Assembly (NCBI RefSeq): GCF_015680235.1
Contig: NZ_JADLJL010000004.1
Span: forward strand, 186,001 to 250,000
Direction of reading: 5' to 3'
DNA length: 64,000 nt
Origin: Pseudomonas guariconensis
GTDB taxonomy: Bacteria; Pseudomonadota; Gammaproteobacteria; Pseudomonadales; Pseudomonadaceae
Shown here: one piece after another, positions 15,969 to 24,238 of the stretch
How positions within the stretch are numbered: the first letter of the stretch is position 1
Layout: every line of letters begins with the position of its first letter
Position numbers and translations under genes: made by a program
Notes under the pieces: model-generated
What the model saw: only the letters and a program-made list of their open reading frames with translations
Database searches by the model: none
Told to the model about the DNA's origin: nothing

Positions 15969-18614
15969 TCAGCAGTCCAGTGGGTTGCGCTTGTCCGGAT
16001 CGATGCCGAACTTGACGATGGCGTCTGCCACCACCTTCGGTTCGATCTCGCCACGGTCAGCCAAGGCTTCCAGGGCAGCCAGCACGACGAAGTGACGGTC
16101 GACTTCGAAGAAGTGACGCAGCTTCTTGCGGCTGTCGCTGCGACCGAAGCCATCGGTACCCAGGACCTTGTACTCCTTGCTCGGGACCCACTGGCGGATC
16201 TGTTCGGCGAAGAGCTTCATGTAGTCGGTGGACGCTACAACCGGGCCCTTGCGACCGGCCAGGCACTGCTCGACGTAGGTCTGCTGTGGCTTCTGACCAG
16301 GCTTGAGGCGGTTGGCGCGTTCCACGGCCAGGCCGTCGCGACGCAGTTCGTTGAAGCTGGTGACGCTCCACACGTCGGCGCCGACGTTGTATTCCTCGCG
16401 CAGGATCTTCGCCGCTTCGCGGACTTCGCGCAGGATGGTGCCCGAACCCAACAGCTGCACATGGTGCGCGGCTTCGCGGGTGTCTTCTTCCAGCAGGTAC
16501 ATGCCCTTGATGATGCCTTCCTCGGCGCCGGCCGGGATGGCTGGCTGGGTGTAGGCTTCGTTCATCACGGTGATGTAGTAGAAGACGTCCTGTTGCTCTT
16601 CGGTCATCTTCTTCATGCCGTCCTGGATGATCACCGCCAGCTCGTAGCCGTAGGTCGGATCATAGGTGCGGCAGTTCGGGATGGTGGCAGCCATCAGGTG
16701 GCTGTGACCGTCTTCGTGCTGCAGGCCTTCACCGTTGAGGGTGGTACGGCCGGCGGTACCGCCGATCAGGAAGCCACGGGTGCGGCTGTCGCCAGCGGCC
16801 CATGCCAGGTCACCGATACGCTGGAAGCCGAACATCGAGTAGAAGATGTAGAACGGCAGCATCGGCTGGTTGTGGTTGCTGTACGAGGTACCGGCAGCGA
16901 TGAACGACGACATGGCGCCGGCTTCGTTGATGCCTTCCTCGAGGATCTGGCCCTTCTTGTCCTCGCGGTAGAACATCACCTGGTCCTTGTCGACCGGCTC
17001 GTAGAGCTGGCCCACGGACGAGTAGATGCCCAGCTGGCGGAACATGCCTTCCATACCGAAGGTACGGGCTTCGTCCGGGATGATCGGGACGATGCGCTGA
17101 CCGATTTCCTTGTCCTTGACCAGTTGCGCCAGGATGCGCACGAAAGCCATGGTGGTGGAGATTTCACGGTCGCCCGAGCCGTCCAGGATCGCCTTCAGGG
17201 TTTCCAGCGGCGGAGTCGGGATGCTGAAGCTCTTCGCACGGCGCTGCGGTACGAAGCCACCCAGGGCTGCGCGGCGCTCGGCCAGGTACTTGGCTTCGGC
17301 GCTGCCTTCTTCGGGACGGAAGAACGGCAGGTTTTCCAGGTCGGCATCCTTGACCGGGATGTCGAAGCGGTCACGGAAGTGACGCAGGCTGTCGACGTCG
17401 ACCTTCTTGGTGTTGTGCGCGGTGTTCTTGGCTTCGCCGGCACCGGTACCATAACCCTTGATGGTCTTGGCCAGGACGACGGTCGGTTGGCCCTTGTGGT
17501 TGACCGCCTGGTGGTAGGCCGCATAGACCTTGTACGGGTCGTGGCCGCCACGGTTGAGCTTCCAGATCTCGTCGTCGGACAGGTCTTCGACCATGGCCTT
17601 GAGCTCAGGGGTGTTGAAGAAGTGCTCACGGACGTACGCACCGTCCTTGGCCTTGTAGTTCTGGTATTCGCCGTCGATGACTTCGTCCATGCGACGCTGC
17701 AGGGCGCCGTTGGTGTCCTTGGCGAACAGTGGGTCCCAGAAGCGGCCCCAGACGACTTTGTTGACGTTCCAGCCGCCGCCACGGAACACGCCTTCGAGTT
17801 CCTGGATGATCTTGCCGTTGCCGCGAACCGGGCCGTCGAGGCGCTGCAGGTTGCAGTTGATGACGAAGATCAGGTTGTCCAGCTTCTCGCGGCCGGCCAG
17901 GGCGATGGCGCCCAGGGATTCCGGCTCGTCGCACTCGCCGTCGCCCATGAAGCACCAGACCTTCTGCTTGCCGGCCGGGATGAAGCCACGGGCTTCCAGG
18001 TACTTCATGAAGCGTGCCTGGTAGATTGCCTGGATCGGGCCCAGACCCATGGAAACGGTCGGGAACTGCCAGAAGTCAGGCATCAGCCATGGGTGCGGGT
18101 ACGAAGACAGGCCCTTGCCGTCCACTTCCTGACGGAAGTTGTTCATCTGGTCTTCGCTGATGCGGCCTTCGAGGAAGGCGCGGGCGTAGATGCCTGGGGA
18201 GGCGTGGCCCTGGAAGAAGATCAGGTCGCCGCCATGCTCTTCGGTCGGAGCCTGGAAGAAGTAGTTGAAGCCGATGTCGTACAAGGTGGCGCTGGAGGCG
18301 AAGCTCGAAATGTGGCCACCCAGGTCCGAGTCCCGCAGGTTGGTACGCATGACCATGGCCAGGGCGTTCCAACGTACCATCGAGCGGATGCGACGTTCCA
18401 TGAACAGGTCGCCAGGCATGCGTGCTTCGTGGGTAACGGGGATGGTGTTGCGGTATGGCGTGGTGATTGCGTACGGCAGCTGGGAGCCACTACGGGTGGC
18501 CAGCTCGCCCATACGGGTCATCAGGTAGTGAGCGCGGTCTTCGCCTTCTTTGTCGAGGACCGACTCCAAGGCATCCAGCCATTCCTGGGTTTCGACGGGA
18601 TCGAGGTCTTGCAT
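15969..18614 (-). CDS. aceE: Pyruvate dehydrogenase E1 component
   Basis: The 881-aa homodimeric-type E1 decarboxylates pyruvate using thiamine diphosphate and passes the acetyl group to AceF. The TPP-binding motif starts at GDGECDEPES and ends at NCN about 30 residues later. Further typical blocks are HFFNTPELKAMVEDLSDDEI and LNGEGLQHEDGHSH. Length equals other gammaproteobacterial AceE proteins (~885). It is the first gene of aceEF. The 384-bp upstream region, shared with divergent glnE, holds two GntR-type palindromes at 18725-18739 and 18777-18791, i.e. 111-177 bp upstream of the start codon, which probably control the operon. Confidence 0.98.
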   Translation of the reverse strand: MQDLDPVETQEWLDALESVLDKEGEDRAHYLMTRMGELATRSGSQLPYAITTPYRNTIPVTHEARMPGDLFMERRIRSMVRWNALAMVMRTNLRDSDLGGHISSFASSATLYDIGFNYFFQAPTEEHGGDLIFFQGHASPGIYARAFLEGRISEDQMNNFRQEVDGKGLSSYPHPWLMPDFWQFPTVSMGLGPIQAIYQARFMKYLEARGFIPAGKQKVWCFMGDGECDEPESLGAIALAGREKLDNLIFVINCNLQRLDGPVRGNGKIIQELEGVFRGGGWNVNKVVWGRFWDPLFAKDTNGALQRRMDEVIDGEYQNYKAKDGAYVREHFFNTPELKAMVEDLSDDEIWKLNRGGHDPYKVYAAYHQAVNHKGQPTVVLAKTIKGYGTGAGEAKNTAHNTKKVDVDSLRHFRDRFDIPVKDADLENLPFFRPEEGSAEAKYLAERRAALGGFVPQRRAKSFSIPTPPLETLKAILDGSGDREISTTMAFVRILAQLVKDKEIGQRIVPIIPDEARTFGMEGMFRQLGIYSSVGQLYEPVDKDQVMFYREDKKGQILEEGINEAGAMSSFIAAGTSYSNHNQPMLPFYIFYSMFGFQRIGDLAWAAGDSRTRGFLIGGTAGRTTLNGEGLQHEDGHSHLMAATIPNCRTYDPTYGYELAVIIQDGMKKMTEEQQDVFYYITVMNEAYTQPAIPAGAEEGIIKGMYLLEEDTREAAHHVQLLGSGTILREVREAAKILREEYNVGADVWSVTSFNELRRDGLAVERANRLKPGQKPQQTYVEQCLAGRKGPVVASTDYMKLFAEQIRQWVPSKEYKVLGTDGFGRSDSRKKLRHFFEVDRHFVVLAALEALADRGEIEPKVVADAIVKFGIDPDKRNPLDC

Positions 18615-18724
18615 GGCTTGCTCCAGGGCGGAAAGGCCACCAGAATCGGGGGCCTGAGTTTGCGACTGGCCTTTTGGGCAGACGTCGTGAATTCTTGGAT
18701 TAGCCGGACAGTCATCCGGCGCCG

Positions 18725-18739
18725 TGTAGTTTTACTACA
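18725..18739. promoter_or_regulatory. GntR-type operator 1 upstream of aceE
   Basis: TGTAGT-TTT-ACTACA is a perfect 6+3+6 palindrome. Its core T-A-GT-N3-AC-T-A fits the general FadR/PdhR-subfamily GntR operator pattern. It is 52 bp centre-to-centre from operator 2. Confidence 0.6.
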
Positions 18740-18776
18740 AATGATTCGGCATTTCATGCTTTTGAAGCGCAGGGGT

Positions 18777-18791
18777 AGTAGTAAAACTACA
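18777..18791. promoter_or_regulatory. GntR-type operator 2 upstream of aceE
   Basis: AGTAGT-AAA-ACTACA is a palindrome with one mismatch at the outer base and the same half-sites as operator 1. The 52-bp distance equals five helical turns, so both sites face the same side of the DNA. Confidence 0.6.
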
Positions 18792-18998
18792 GAAAAGCGG
18801 CATTTTGTCGCACTCTGGCTTGTGGGGAAAATCGTTCCCGTAGGTTGGGACTGGGCTTTGATCGGGTGAATCTTGATGTTTTTTACCAATGATTCGTTTA
18901 TTTCAGCTATTTCCAACTTTTGTATGACAGTCCAACCGTGGTCCGGCGCCCCCTTGGCCGCACCTACCCCTCTCTTTCACGCCGATCAAGGATAGACC

Positions 18999-21932
18999 AT
19001 GCGCCTGCCTTTGCCGCTCGATCTGCCCGCTGCCCTGCAACCGCTGGTCGCACGTAACCAACAGTCCCTGCGCGAGGCGATCGCCGGTCTCGACGGGCTG
19101 GACTTGGACCATTGGAGCCCGGCACAGCTGAAAGCGTTCGATCAGGTTGCCGCCGCCAGCGATTTCGTCCTGGAAGTGGCCTTGCGCGAGCCGGCCATGC
19201 TGTTCGACCTGCAAGCCAGCGGTGAGCTGGAGCGGCCTTTCGCCCCCGGCGAGCTGTGCGCCCGCGTCGCTGCCGCCGCCCAGGCCGCGCAGAGCGAGGA
19301 CGAGCTGGCGCGCAACCTGCGCCGTGAGCGCAACCGCCAGCAGGTGCGCATCATCTGGCGCGACATCACCCGCCAGGCATTGCTGGGCGAGACCTGCCGC
19401 GACCTTTCCGACCTGGCCGACGCGTCCATCGACCAAGCCTATCAATGGTTGTACCCGCGCCATTGCCAGCAGTTCGGCACGCCCATCGGCAACCGCAGCG
19501 GCCAGCCGCAACATATGGTGGTGCTGGGCATGGGCAAGCTGGGGGCGGTGGAGCTGAACCTGTCCTCGGACATCGACCTGATCTTCGCCTTCCCTGAGGG
19601 CGGCGAGACCGAAGGCGTGAAGCGCTCGCTGGACAATCAGGAGTTCTTCACCCGCCTGGGCCAGCGCCTGATCAAGGCACTGGACCCGGTGACCGTCGAC
19701 GGCTTCGTGTTCCGCGTCGACATGCGCCTGCGCCCCTACGGCTCGGCCGGTGCCTTGGTGCTGTCGTTCAATGCGCTGGAGCAGTATTACCAGGACCAGG
19801 GCCGCGACTGGGAACGCTACGCCATGATCAAGGCCCGCGTCGTGGCCGGCGACCAGGTGGCCGGCGCCCAGTTGCAGGACATGCTGCGCCCGTTCGTCTA
19901 CCGCCGTTACCTGGACTTCTCGGCGATCGAGGCGCTGCGCACCATGAAGCAGCTGATCCAGCAGGAAGTGCGACGCAAGGGCATGGCCGAAAACATCAAG
20001 CTTGGCGCCGGTGGCATTCGTGAGGTGGAGTTCATCGCACAGGCGTTTCAGCTGATCCACGGCGGGCGCGACCTGAGCTTGCAGCAACGGCCGCTGCTCA
20101 AGGTGTTGGCCACCCTGGAAGGCCAGGGTTACCTGCCGCCGGCGGTGGTCGCCGAGCTGCGCGAAGGGTATGAGTTCCTGCGCTACACCGAACATGCCAT
20201 CCAGGCCATTGCCGACCGCCAGACGCAGATGCTGCCCGAAGACGACAAGGACCGCGCGCGGGTCGCCTATATCCTTGGTTTTGCCGACTGGCAGGGCTTC
20301 CACGCGCAGTTGATGCGCTGGCGTGAACGCATCGACTGGCATTTCCGCCAGGTGATCGCCGACCCGGATGAGGAAGAAGGCGAAGGCGAGCTGGTGGTCG
20401 GTGGCGAGTGGTCGCCGTTGTGGGAGCAGGCCCAGGATGAGGAGGCGGCTTGCCGCCAGCTGGAAGAAGCCGGGTTCCGCCAGAGCGCCGAGGCCTTGCG
20501 TCGGCTGGCTGCTCTGCGTGCGAGCCCGCAGTTGCGCTCGATGCAGCGCATCGGCCGCGAGCGCCTGGATGCCTTCATTCCGCGCCTGCTGGCCCAGGCT
20601 GTGGAGCACGAGGACCCGGACTTGGTGCTGGAGCGGGTGCTGCCGTTGGTCGAGGCCGTGGCGCGGCGTTCGGCCTACCTGGTGCTGCTCACCGAGAACC
20701 CGGGCGCCTTGCGCCGCCTGCTTACCCTGTGTGCGGCCAGCCCATGGATTGCCGAGCAGATCGCCCGCTTCCCGCTGCTGCTTGACGAACTGCTCAACGA
20801 AGGCCGCCTGTTCAGCCCGCCGTTGGCGCCGGAACTGGCATCCGAGCTGCGCGAGCGCCTTACGCGCATCCCCGAAGATGACCTGGAGCAGCAGATGGAG
20901 GCGCTGCGCCACTTCAAGCTGGCCCACAGCCTGCGGGTGGCCGCCTCGGAGATCACCGGCAACCTGCCGCTGATGAAGGTCAGCGACTATCTGACCTGGC
21001 TGGCCGAGGCGATCCTCGACCAAGTGCTGGCCCTGGCCTGGCGCCAGACCGTGGCGCGCCACGGTCAGCCCAGGCGCAGCGACGGCAGCCTGTGTGATCC
21101 GGGCTTCATCATCGTCGGCTATGGCAAGGTCGGTGGCATCGAGCTGGGCCATGGCTCGGACCTGGACCTGGTGTTCATCCACGATGGCGACCCCCAGGCC
21201 GAGACCGATGGCGCCAAGCCCATCGATGGCGCGCAGTTCTTCACCCGCCTGGGCCAGCGCATCATCCACATGCTGACCACCCAGACCAACTCCGGCCAGC
21301 TCTACGACGTCGACATGCGCTTGCGCCCCTCGGGGGCAGCAGGCTTGCTGGTGAGTTCGCTGGGCGCGTTCGAGCGCTACCAGCAGAACGAAGCCTGGAC
21401 CTGGGAGCACCAGGCCCTGGTGCGGGCACGGGTGCTGGTGGGCTGCAAGCAGGTGGCGGCGGCCTTCGAAAGCGTGCGCGCGCGGGTGTTGGGCCGCCCC
21501 CACGATCTGGACAAACTGCGCGAGGACGTGAGCGAGATGCGCGCCAAGATGCGCGGCAACCTCGGCACCAAGAGCACCGCCGCAGGCACGGCCGCCAATG
21601 CCTTCGAGGCCGGCGTGCCCTTCGATATCAAGCAGGATGCCGGCGGTATCGTGGATATCGAATTTATGGTGCAATACGCCGCTTTGGCCTGGTCCCACGA
21701 CCACCCGGCCCTGCTGCGCTGGACCGACAACATCCGCATCCTGGAAGAGCTGGAACAGGCGGGTTTGATGCCTGCCAGTGACGCGGTGCTGCTGCGTGAG
21801 GTGTACAAGGCGTTCCGCTCGGCCTCCCATCGCCAGGCGCTGCAGAAGCAGGCGGGGGTGATCGATGCGGCGCAGTTTGCCGATGAGCGCCGTGAAGTGC
21901 GGCGGATCTGGGGAGCGCTGGGGTTGACCTGA
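18999..21932 (+). CDS. glnE: Bifunctional glutamine synthetase adenylyltransferase/adenylyl-removing enzyme
   Basis: The 977-aa enzyme adenylylates and deadenylylates glutamine synthetase under control of PII and glutamine. Two nucleotidyltransferase domains are visible. The N-terminal one (adenylyl-removing half) has GMGKLGAVELNLSSDIDLIF near residues 170-190. The C-terminal one (adenylyltransferase half) has GYGKVGGIELGHGSDLDLVF near 705-725. Each has the paired Asp residues (DxD) of the nucleotidyltransferase fold and is followed by a helical GlnD-type uridylyltransferase-like domain. AAGG precedes the ATG. In P. aeruginosa, as I recall, ilvE follows; here a REP pair and then waaF follow. 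Confidence 0.97.
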   Translation: MRLPLPLDLPAALQPLVARNQQSLREAIAGLDGLDLDHWSPAQLKAFDQVAAASDFVLEVALREPAMLFDLQASGELERPFAPGELCARVAAAAQAAQSEDELARNLRRERNRQQVRIIWRDITRQALLGETCRDLSDLADASIDQAYQWLYPRHCQQFGTPIGNRSGQPQHMVVLGMGKLGAVELNLSSDIDLIFAFPEGGETEGVKRSLDNQEFFTRLGQRLIKALDPVTVDGFVFRVDMRLRPYGSAGALVLSFNALEQYYQDQGRDWERYAMIKARVVAGDQVAGAQLQDMLRPFVYRRYLDFSAIEALRTMKQLIQQEVRRKGMAENIKLGAGGIREVEFIAQAFQLIHGGRDLSLQQRPLLKVLATLEGQGYLPPAVVAELREGYEFLRYTEHAIQAIADRQTQMLPEDDKDRARVAYILGFADWQGFHAQLMRWRERIDWHFRQVIADPDEEEGEGELVVGGEWSPLWEQAQDEEAACRQLEEAGFRQSAEALRRLAALRASPQLRSMQRIGRERLDAFIPRLLAQAVEHEDPDLVLERVLPLVEAVARRSAYLVLLTENPGALRRLLTLCAASPWIAEQIARFPLLLDELLNEGRLFSPPLAPELASELRERLTRIPEDDLEQQMEALRHFKLAHSLRVAASEITGNLPLMKVSDYLTWLAEAILDQVLALAWRQTVARHGQPRRSDGSLCDPGFIIVGYGKVGGIELGHGSDLDLVFIHDGDPQAETDGAKPIDGAQFFTRLGQRIIHMLTTQTNSGQLYDVDMRLRPSGAAGLLVSSLGAFERYQQNEAWTWEHQALVRARVLVGCKQVAAAFESVRARVLGRPHDLDKLREDVSEMRAKMRGNLGTKSTAAGTAANAFEAGVPFDIKQDAGGIVDIEFMVQYAALAWSHDHPALLRWTDNIRILEELEQAGLMPASDAVLLREVYKAFRSASHRQALQKQAGVIDAAQFADERREVRRIWGALGLT

Positions 21933-21936
21933 GATT

Positions 21937-22021
21937 GCCGGGGCCGCCTTGCGGCCCTTTCGCGGCTGTGCGGTTCCTGTAGGAGCGGCCTTGTGCCGCG
22001 AAAGGGCTGCAAGGCAGCCCC
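21937..22021. repeat. REP pair (GCGGCCTTGTGCCGC type), one arm degenerate
   Basis: GGGGCCGCCTTGCGGCCCTT, TTCGCGGCTGTGCGG and CTGTAGGAGCGGCCTTGTGC, then GGGCTGCAAGGCAGCCCC. It fills the gap after glnE. Confidence 0.8.
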
Positions 22022-22080
22022 AAAAATCCATGCCTCACCACCGGTGGTACACTGTCCGCCACATAGCCTGAATATAAAGA

Positions 22081-22110
22081 GGGGAGGCCAGGCCGAAGCC
22101 GGGCCTCCCC
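22081..22110 (+). other. Strong GC hairpin in the waaF leader
   Basis: GGGGAGGCC (22081-22089) pairs with GGCCTCCCC (22102-22110). An inner GGC-CGAA-GCC stem-loop sits inside. No T-run follows, so it is not an ordinary terminator. It ends 20 nt before the waaF ATG and no clear Shine-Dalgarno lies between. Confidence 0.6.
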
Positions 22111-22129
22111 GAGCGTTTCTGGACCAAGC

Positions 22130-23179
22130 ATGAGAATACTGATCATTGGCCCCAGCTGGGTCGGCGACATGGTGATGGCGCAGACCTTGTTCCAGTGCCT
22201 GAAGCAGCAGCATCCCGAATGCGTGATCGATGTGTTGGCCCCCGAGTGGAGCCGACCGATCCTCGAGCGCATGCCCGAGGTGCGCCAAGCCCTGAGCTTC
22301 CCGCTCGGCCACGGCGCGCTGGAGCTGGCCACGCGCCGGCGCATCGGCAAATCGCTGGCGGGCCAGTATGACCAGGCGATCCTTTTGCCCAACTCGTTGA
22401 AGTCGGCGTTGGTGCCGTTCTTCGCTGGCATTCCCAAACGCACCGGTTGGCGTGGCGAGATGCGCTTCGGCTTGCTCAACGATGTGCGCAAGCTGGACAA
22501 GGCCCGCTACCCGCTGATGATCGAACGCTTCATGGCCCTGGCCTACGCGCCGGGCGCCGAGCTGCCACAGCCCTACCCGCGGCCGAGCCTGCAGATCGAG
22601 GCGCAGAGCCGTGACGCTGCTTTGGCCAAGTTCGGCCTGGCACTGGACCGCCCGGTGCTGGCGCTGTGCCCGGGGGCCGAATTCGGCGAGGCCAAGCGCT
22701 GGCCGGGCGAGCACTACGCCGAAGTGGCCGACGCAATGATCCGCCAGGGCTGGCAAGTCTGGCTGTTCGGTTCGAAGAACGACCATCCGGTGGGTGAGTC
22801 GATCCGCGACCGGCTGATCCCGGGTTTCCGGGAAGAATCCTATAACCTTGCCGGGGAAACCTCCCTGGCCGAGGCCATCGACCTGCTGTCGTGCGCCGAT
22901 GCGGTGGTGTCCAACGACTCCGGCCTGATGCACGTGGCTGCCGCCCTGAACCGCCCGCTGGTGGCGGTCTACGGCTCCACATCGCCGGGCTTCACCCCGC
23001 CGCTGGCCGAGCACGTGGAAATCGTGCGCCTGGGCATCGAGTGCAGCCCCTGCTTCGACCGCACCTGCCGCTTCGGCCACTACAACTGCCTACGCCTGCT
23101 CGAGCCTGCGCAGGTGATCGCTGCGCTCACGCGCCTGGGCGGGCCTAACCTGATCGATGTCATGGCCGAGGTCGACTAA
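22130..23179 (+). CDS. waaF: ADP-heptose:LPS heptosyltransferase II
   Basis: The 349-aa GT9-family enzyme adds the second L,D-heptose of the LPS inner core in the cytoplasm. It has the N-terminal heptosyltransferase signature ILIIGPSWVGDMVMAQTLFQ and the ADP-heptose pocket CADAVVSNDSGLMHVAAALN near residue 260-275. The Cys-containing SPCFDRTCRFGHYNC segment is typical of RfaF. It starts the core operon waaF-waaC-waaG-waaP and the following kinase genes, in which each start touches or overlaps the previous stop. The start lacks a strong ribosome site and follows a stable hairpin (22081-22110), so its translation may be modulated. Confidence 0.96.
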   Translation: MRILIIGPSWVGDMVMAQTLFQCLKQQHPECVIDVLAPEWSRPILERMPEVRQALSFPLGHGALELATRRRIGKSLAGQYDQAILLPNSLKSALVPFFAGIPKRTGWRGEMRFGLLNDVRKLDKARYPLMIERFMALAYAPGAELPQPYPRPSLQIEAQSRDAALAKFGLALDRPVLALCPGAEFGEAKRWPGEHYAEVADAMIRQGWQVWLFGSKNDHPVGESIRDRLIPGFREESYNLAGETSLAEAIDLLSCADAVVSNDSGLMHVAAALNRPLVAVYGSTSPGFTPPLAEHVEIVRLGIECSPCFDRTCRFGHYNCLRLLEPAQVIAALTRLGGPNLIDVMAEVD

Positions 23180-24238
23180 GTGCGGGTCCTGATCATCAAG
23201 ACGTCCTCCCTGGGGGACGTGATCCACACCTTGCCGGCTATCACCGACGCCGCCCATGCCATCCCTGGTATCCGCTTCGACTGGGTGGTGGAAGAAGGCT
23301 TCGCCGAGATCCCCAGCTGGCATCCGGCGGTCGACCAGGTCATCCCGGTGGCCATACGTCGTTGGCGCAAGAACCTCTGGCAGACGCTCAAGAGCGGCGA
23401 GTGGAAGGCGTTCAAGCAGCGCCTGCGCGAGCGCAAGTACGACCTAGTGATCGACGCCCAGGGCTTGGTCAAGTCGGCCTGGCTGACCCGTTACGTCAAG
23501 GCGCCGGTGGCCGGGCTGGACCGTTATTCGGCGCGTGAAGGCTGGGCCAGCCGTTTCTATGACCGGCGTCTGTCGGTCGCGGTCGGCCAGCACGCGGTGG
23601 AACGGGTGCGCCAGCTGTTCGCCCTGGCCCTGGCCTACGATCTACCCGAAGGCCTTGGCCGCTATGGCCTGGAGCTCGATCGTCTGCAACTGCCGCCCGC
23701 TGCGCCCTATGTGGTGTTCCTGCATGGCACCACCTGGGCCACCAAGCACTGGCCCGAGGCCTACTGGCGCGAGCTGGCCGAGCGGCTGGGCCGGCGCAAC
23801 CTGCAGGTGCGCCTGCCTTGGGGCAACCCGGCGGAGAAGGCCCGCGCCGAGCGCATCGCCCAGGGCTTGAAGAACTGCGAGGTACTGCCCAAGTTGAACC
23901 TGGCGGGGGTTGCGCGCGTGCTGGCGGCAGCCAAGGCCTGTGTGGCGGTGGATACCGGCCTTGGCCATCTGGCGGCGGCGCTGGACGTGCCGACCATCTC
24001 GCTGTTCGGCCCGACCAACCCGGGCCTGACCGGCGCCTACGGGCGCAGCCAGGTCCACCAGGCCAGCGATTGGCCATGCGCGCCTTGCCTGCAGAAGAAG
24101 TGCACCTACAAACCGAGCGCCGAAGACTTGCGCCGGTTCGATCTCAAACGCGAGTGGCCGCTGTGCTTCACTCGCCTGAATCCCGAGCATGTGGCGAGCC
24201 GCTTGAGCGCGTTGCTGCTGGCTGAGGATGTTCGTTGA
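23180..24238 (+). CDS. waaC: ADP-heptose:LPS heptosyltransferase I
   Basis: The 352-aa GT9 enzyme attaches the first heptose to Kdo2-lipid A. The GTG start at 23180 follows the waaF TAA with no gap. Signature blocks are VLIIKTSSLGDVIHTLPAI at the N-terminus and AAAKACVAVDTGLGHLAAAL near residue 255. The C-terminal CAPCLQKKCTYK resembles the Cys motif in WaaF. Its TGA overlaps the waaG ATG by one base. Inner-core heptoses are required for outer-membrane integrity in pseudomonads, so this operon is probably essential or nearly so. Confidence 0.96.
   Translation: MRVLIIKTSSLGDVIHTLPAITDAAHAIPGIRFDWVVEEGFAEIPSWHPAVDQVIPVAIRRWRKNLWQTLKSGEWKAFKQRLRERKYDLVIDAQGLVKSAWLTRYVKAPVAGLDRYSAREGWASRFYDRRLSVAVGQHAVERVRQLFALALAYDLPEGLGRYGLELDRLQLPPAAPYVVFLHGTTWATKHWPEAYWRELAERLGRRNLQVRLPWGNPAEKARAERIAQGLKNCEVLPKLNLAGVARVLAAAKACVAVDTGLGHLAAALDVPTISLFGPTNPGLTGAYGRSQVHQASDWPCAPCLQKKCTYKPSAEDLRRFDLKREWPLCFTRLNPEHVASRLSALLLAEDVR

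Larger units (their letters stand above)
18615..18998. other. 384-bp divergent intergenic region aceE/glnE
   Basis: It holds a GCCGGA/TCCGGC inverted repeat (18703-18720), two 15-bp operator-like palindromes (18725-18739, 18777-18791) and AT-rich DNA toward glnE. No small ORF with a convincing ribosome site was found. Confidence 0.7.

Noticed and set aside
16092..18869. 925-codon plus-strand frame antisense to aceE
   Set aside because: Composition is typical of an antisense shadow and it shows no start signal or domain; aceE on the other strand is certain.
18903..22031. 1042-codon open frame on the minus strand
   Set aside because: It lies antisense to glnE, which has clear motifs. Such mirror frames are common in GC-rich DNA and the translation has no recognisable domain.
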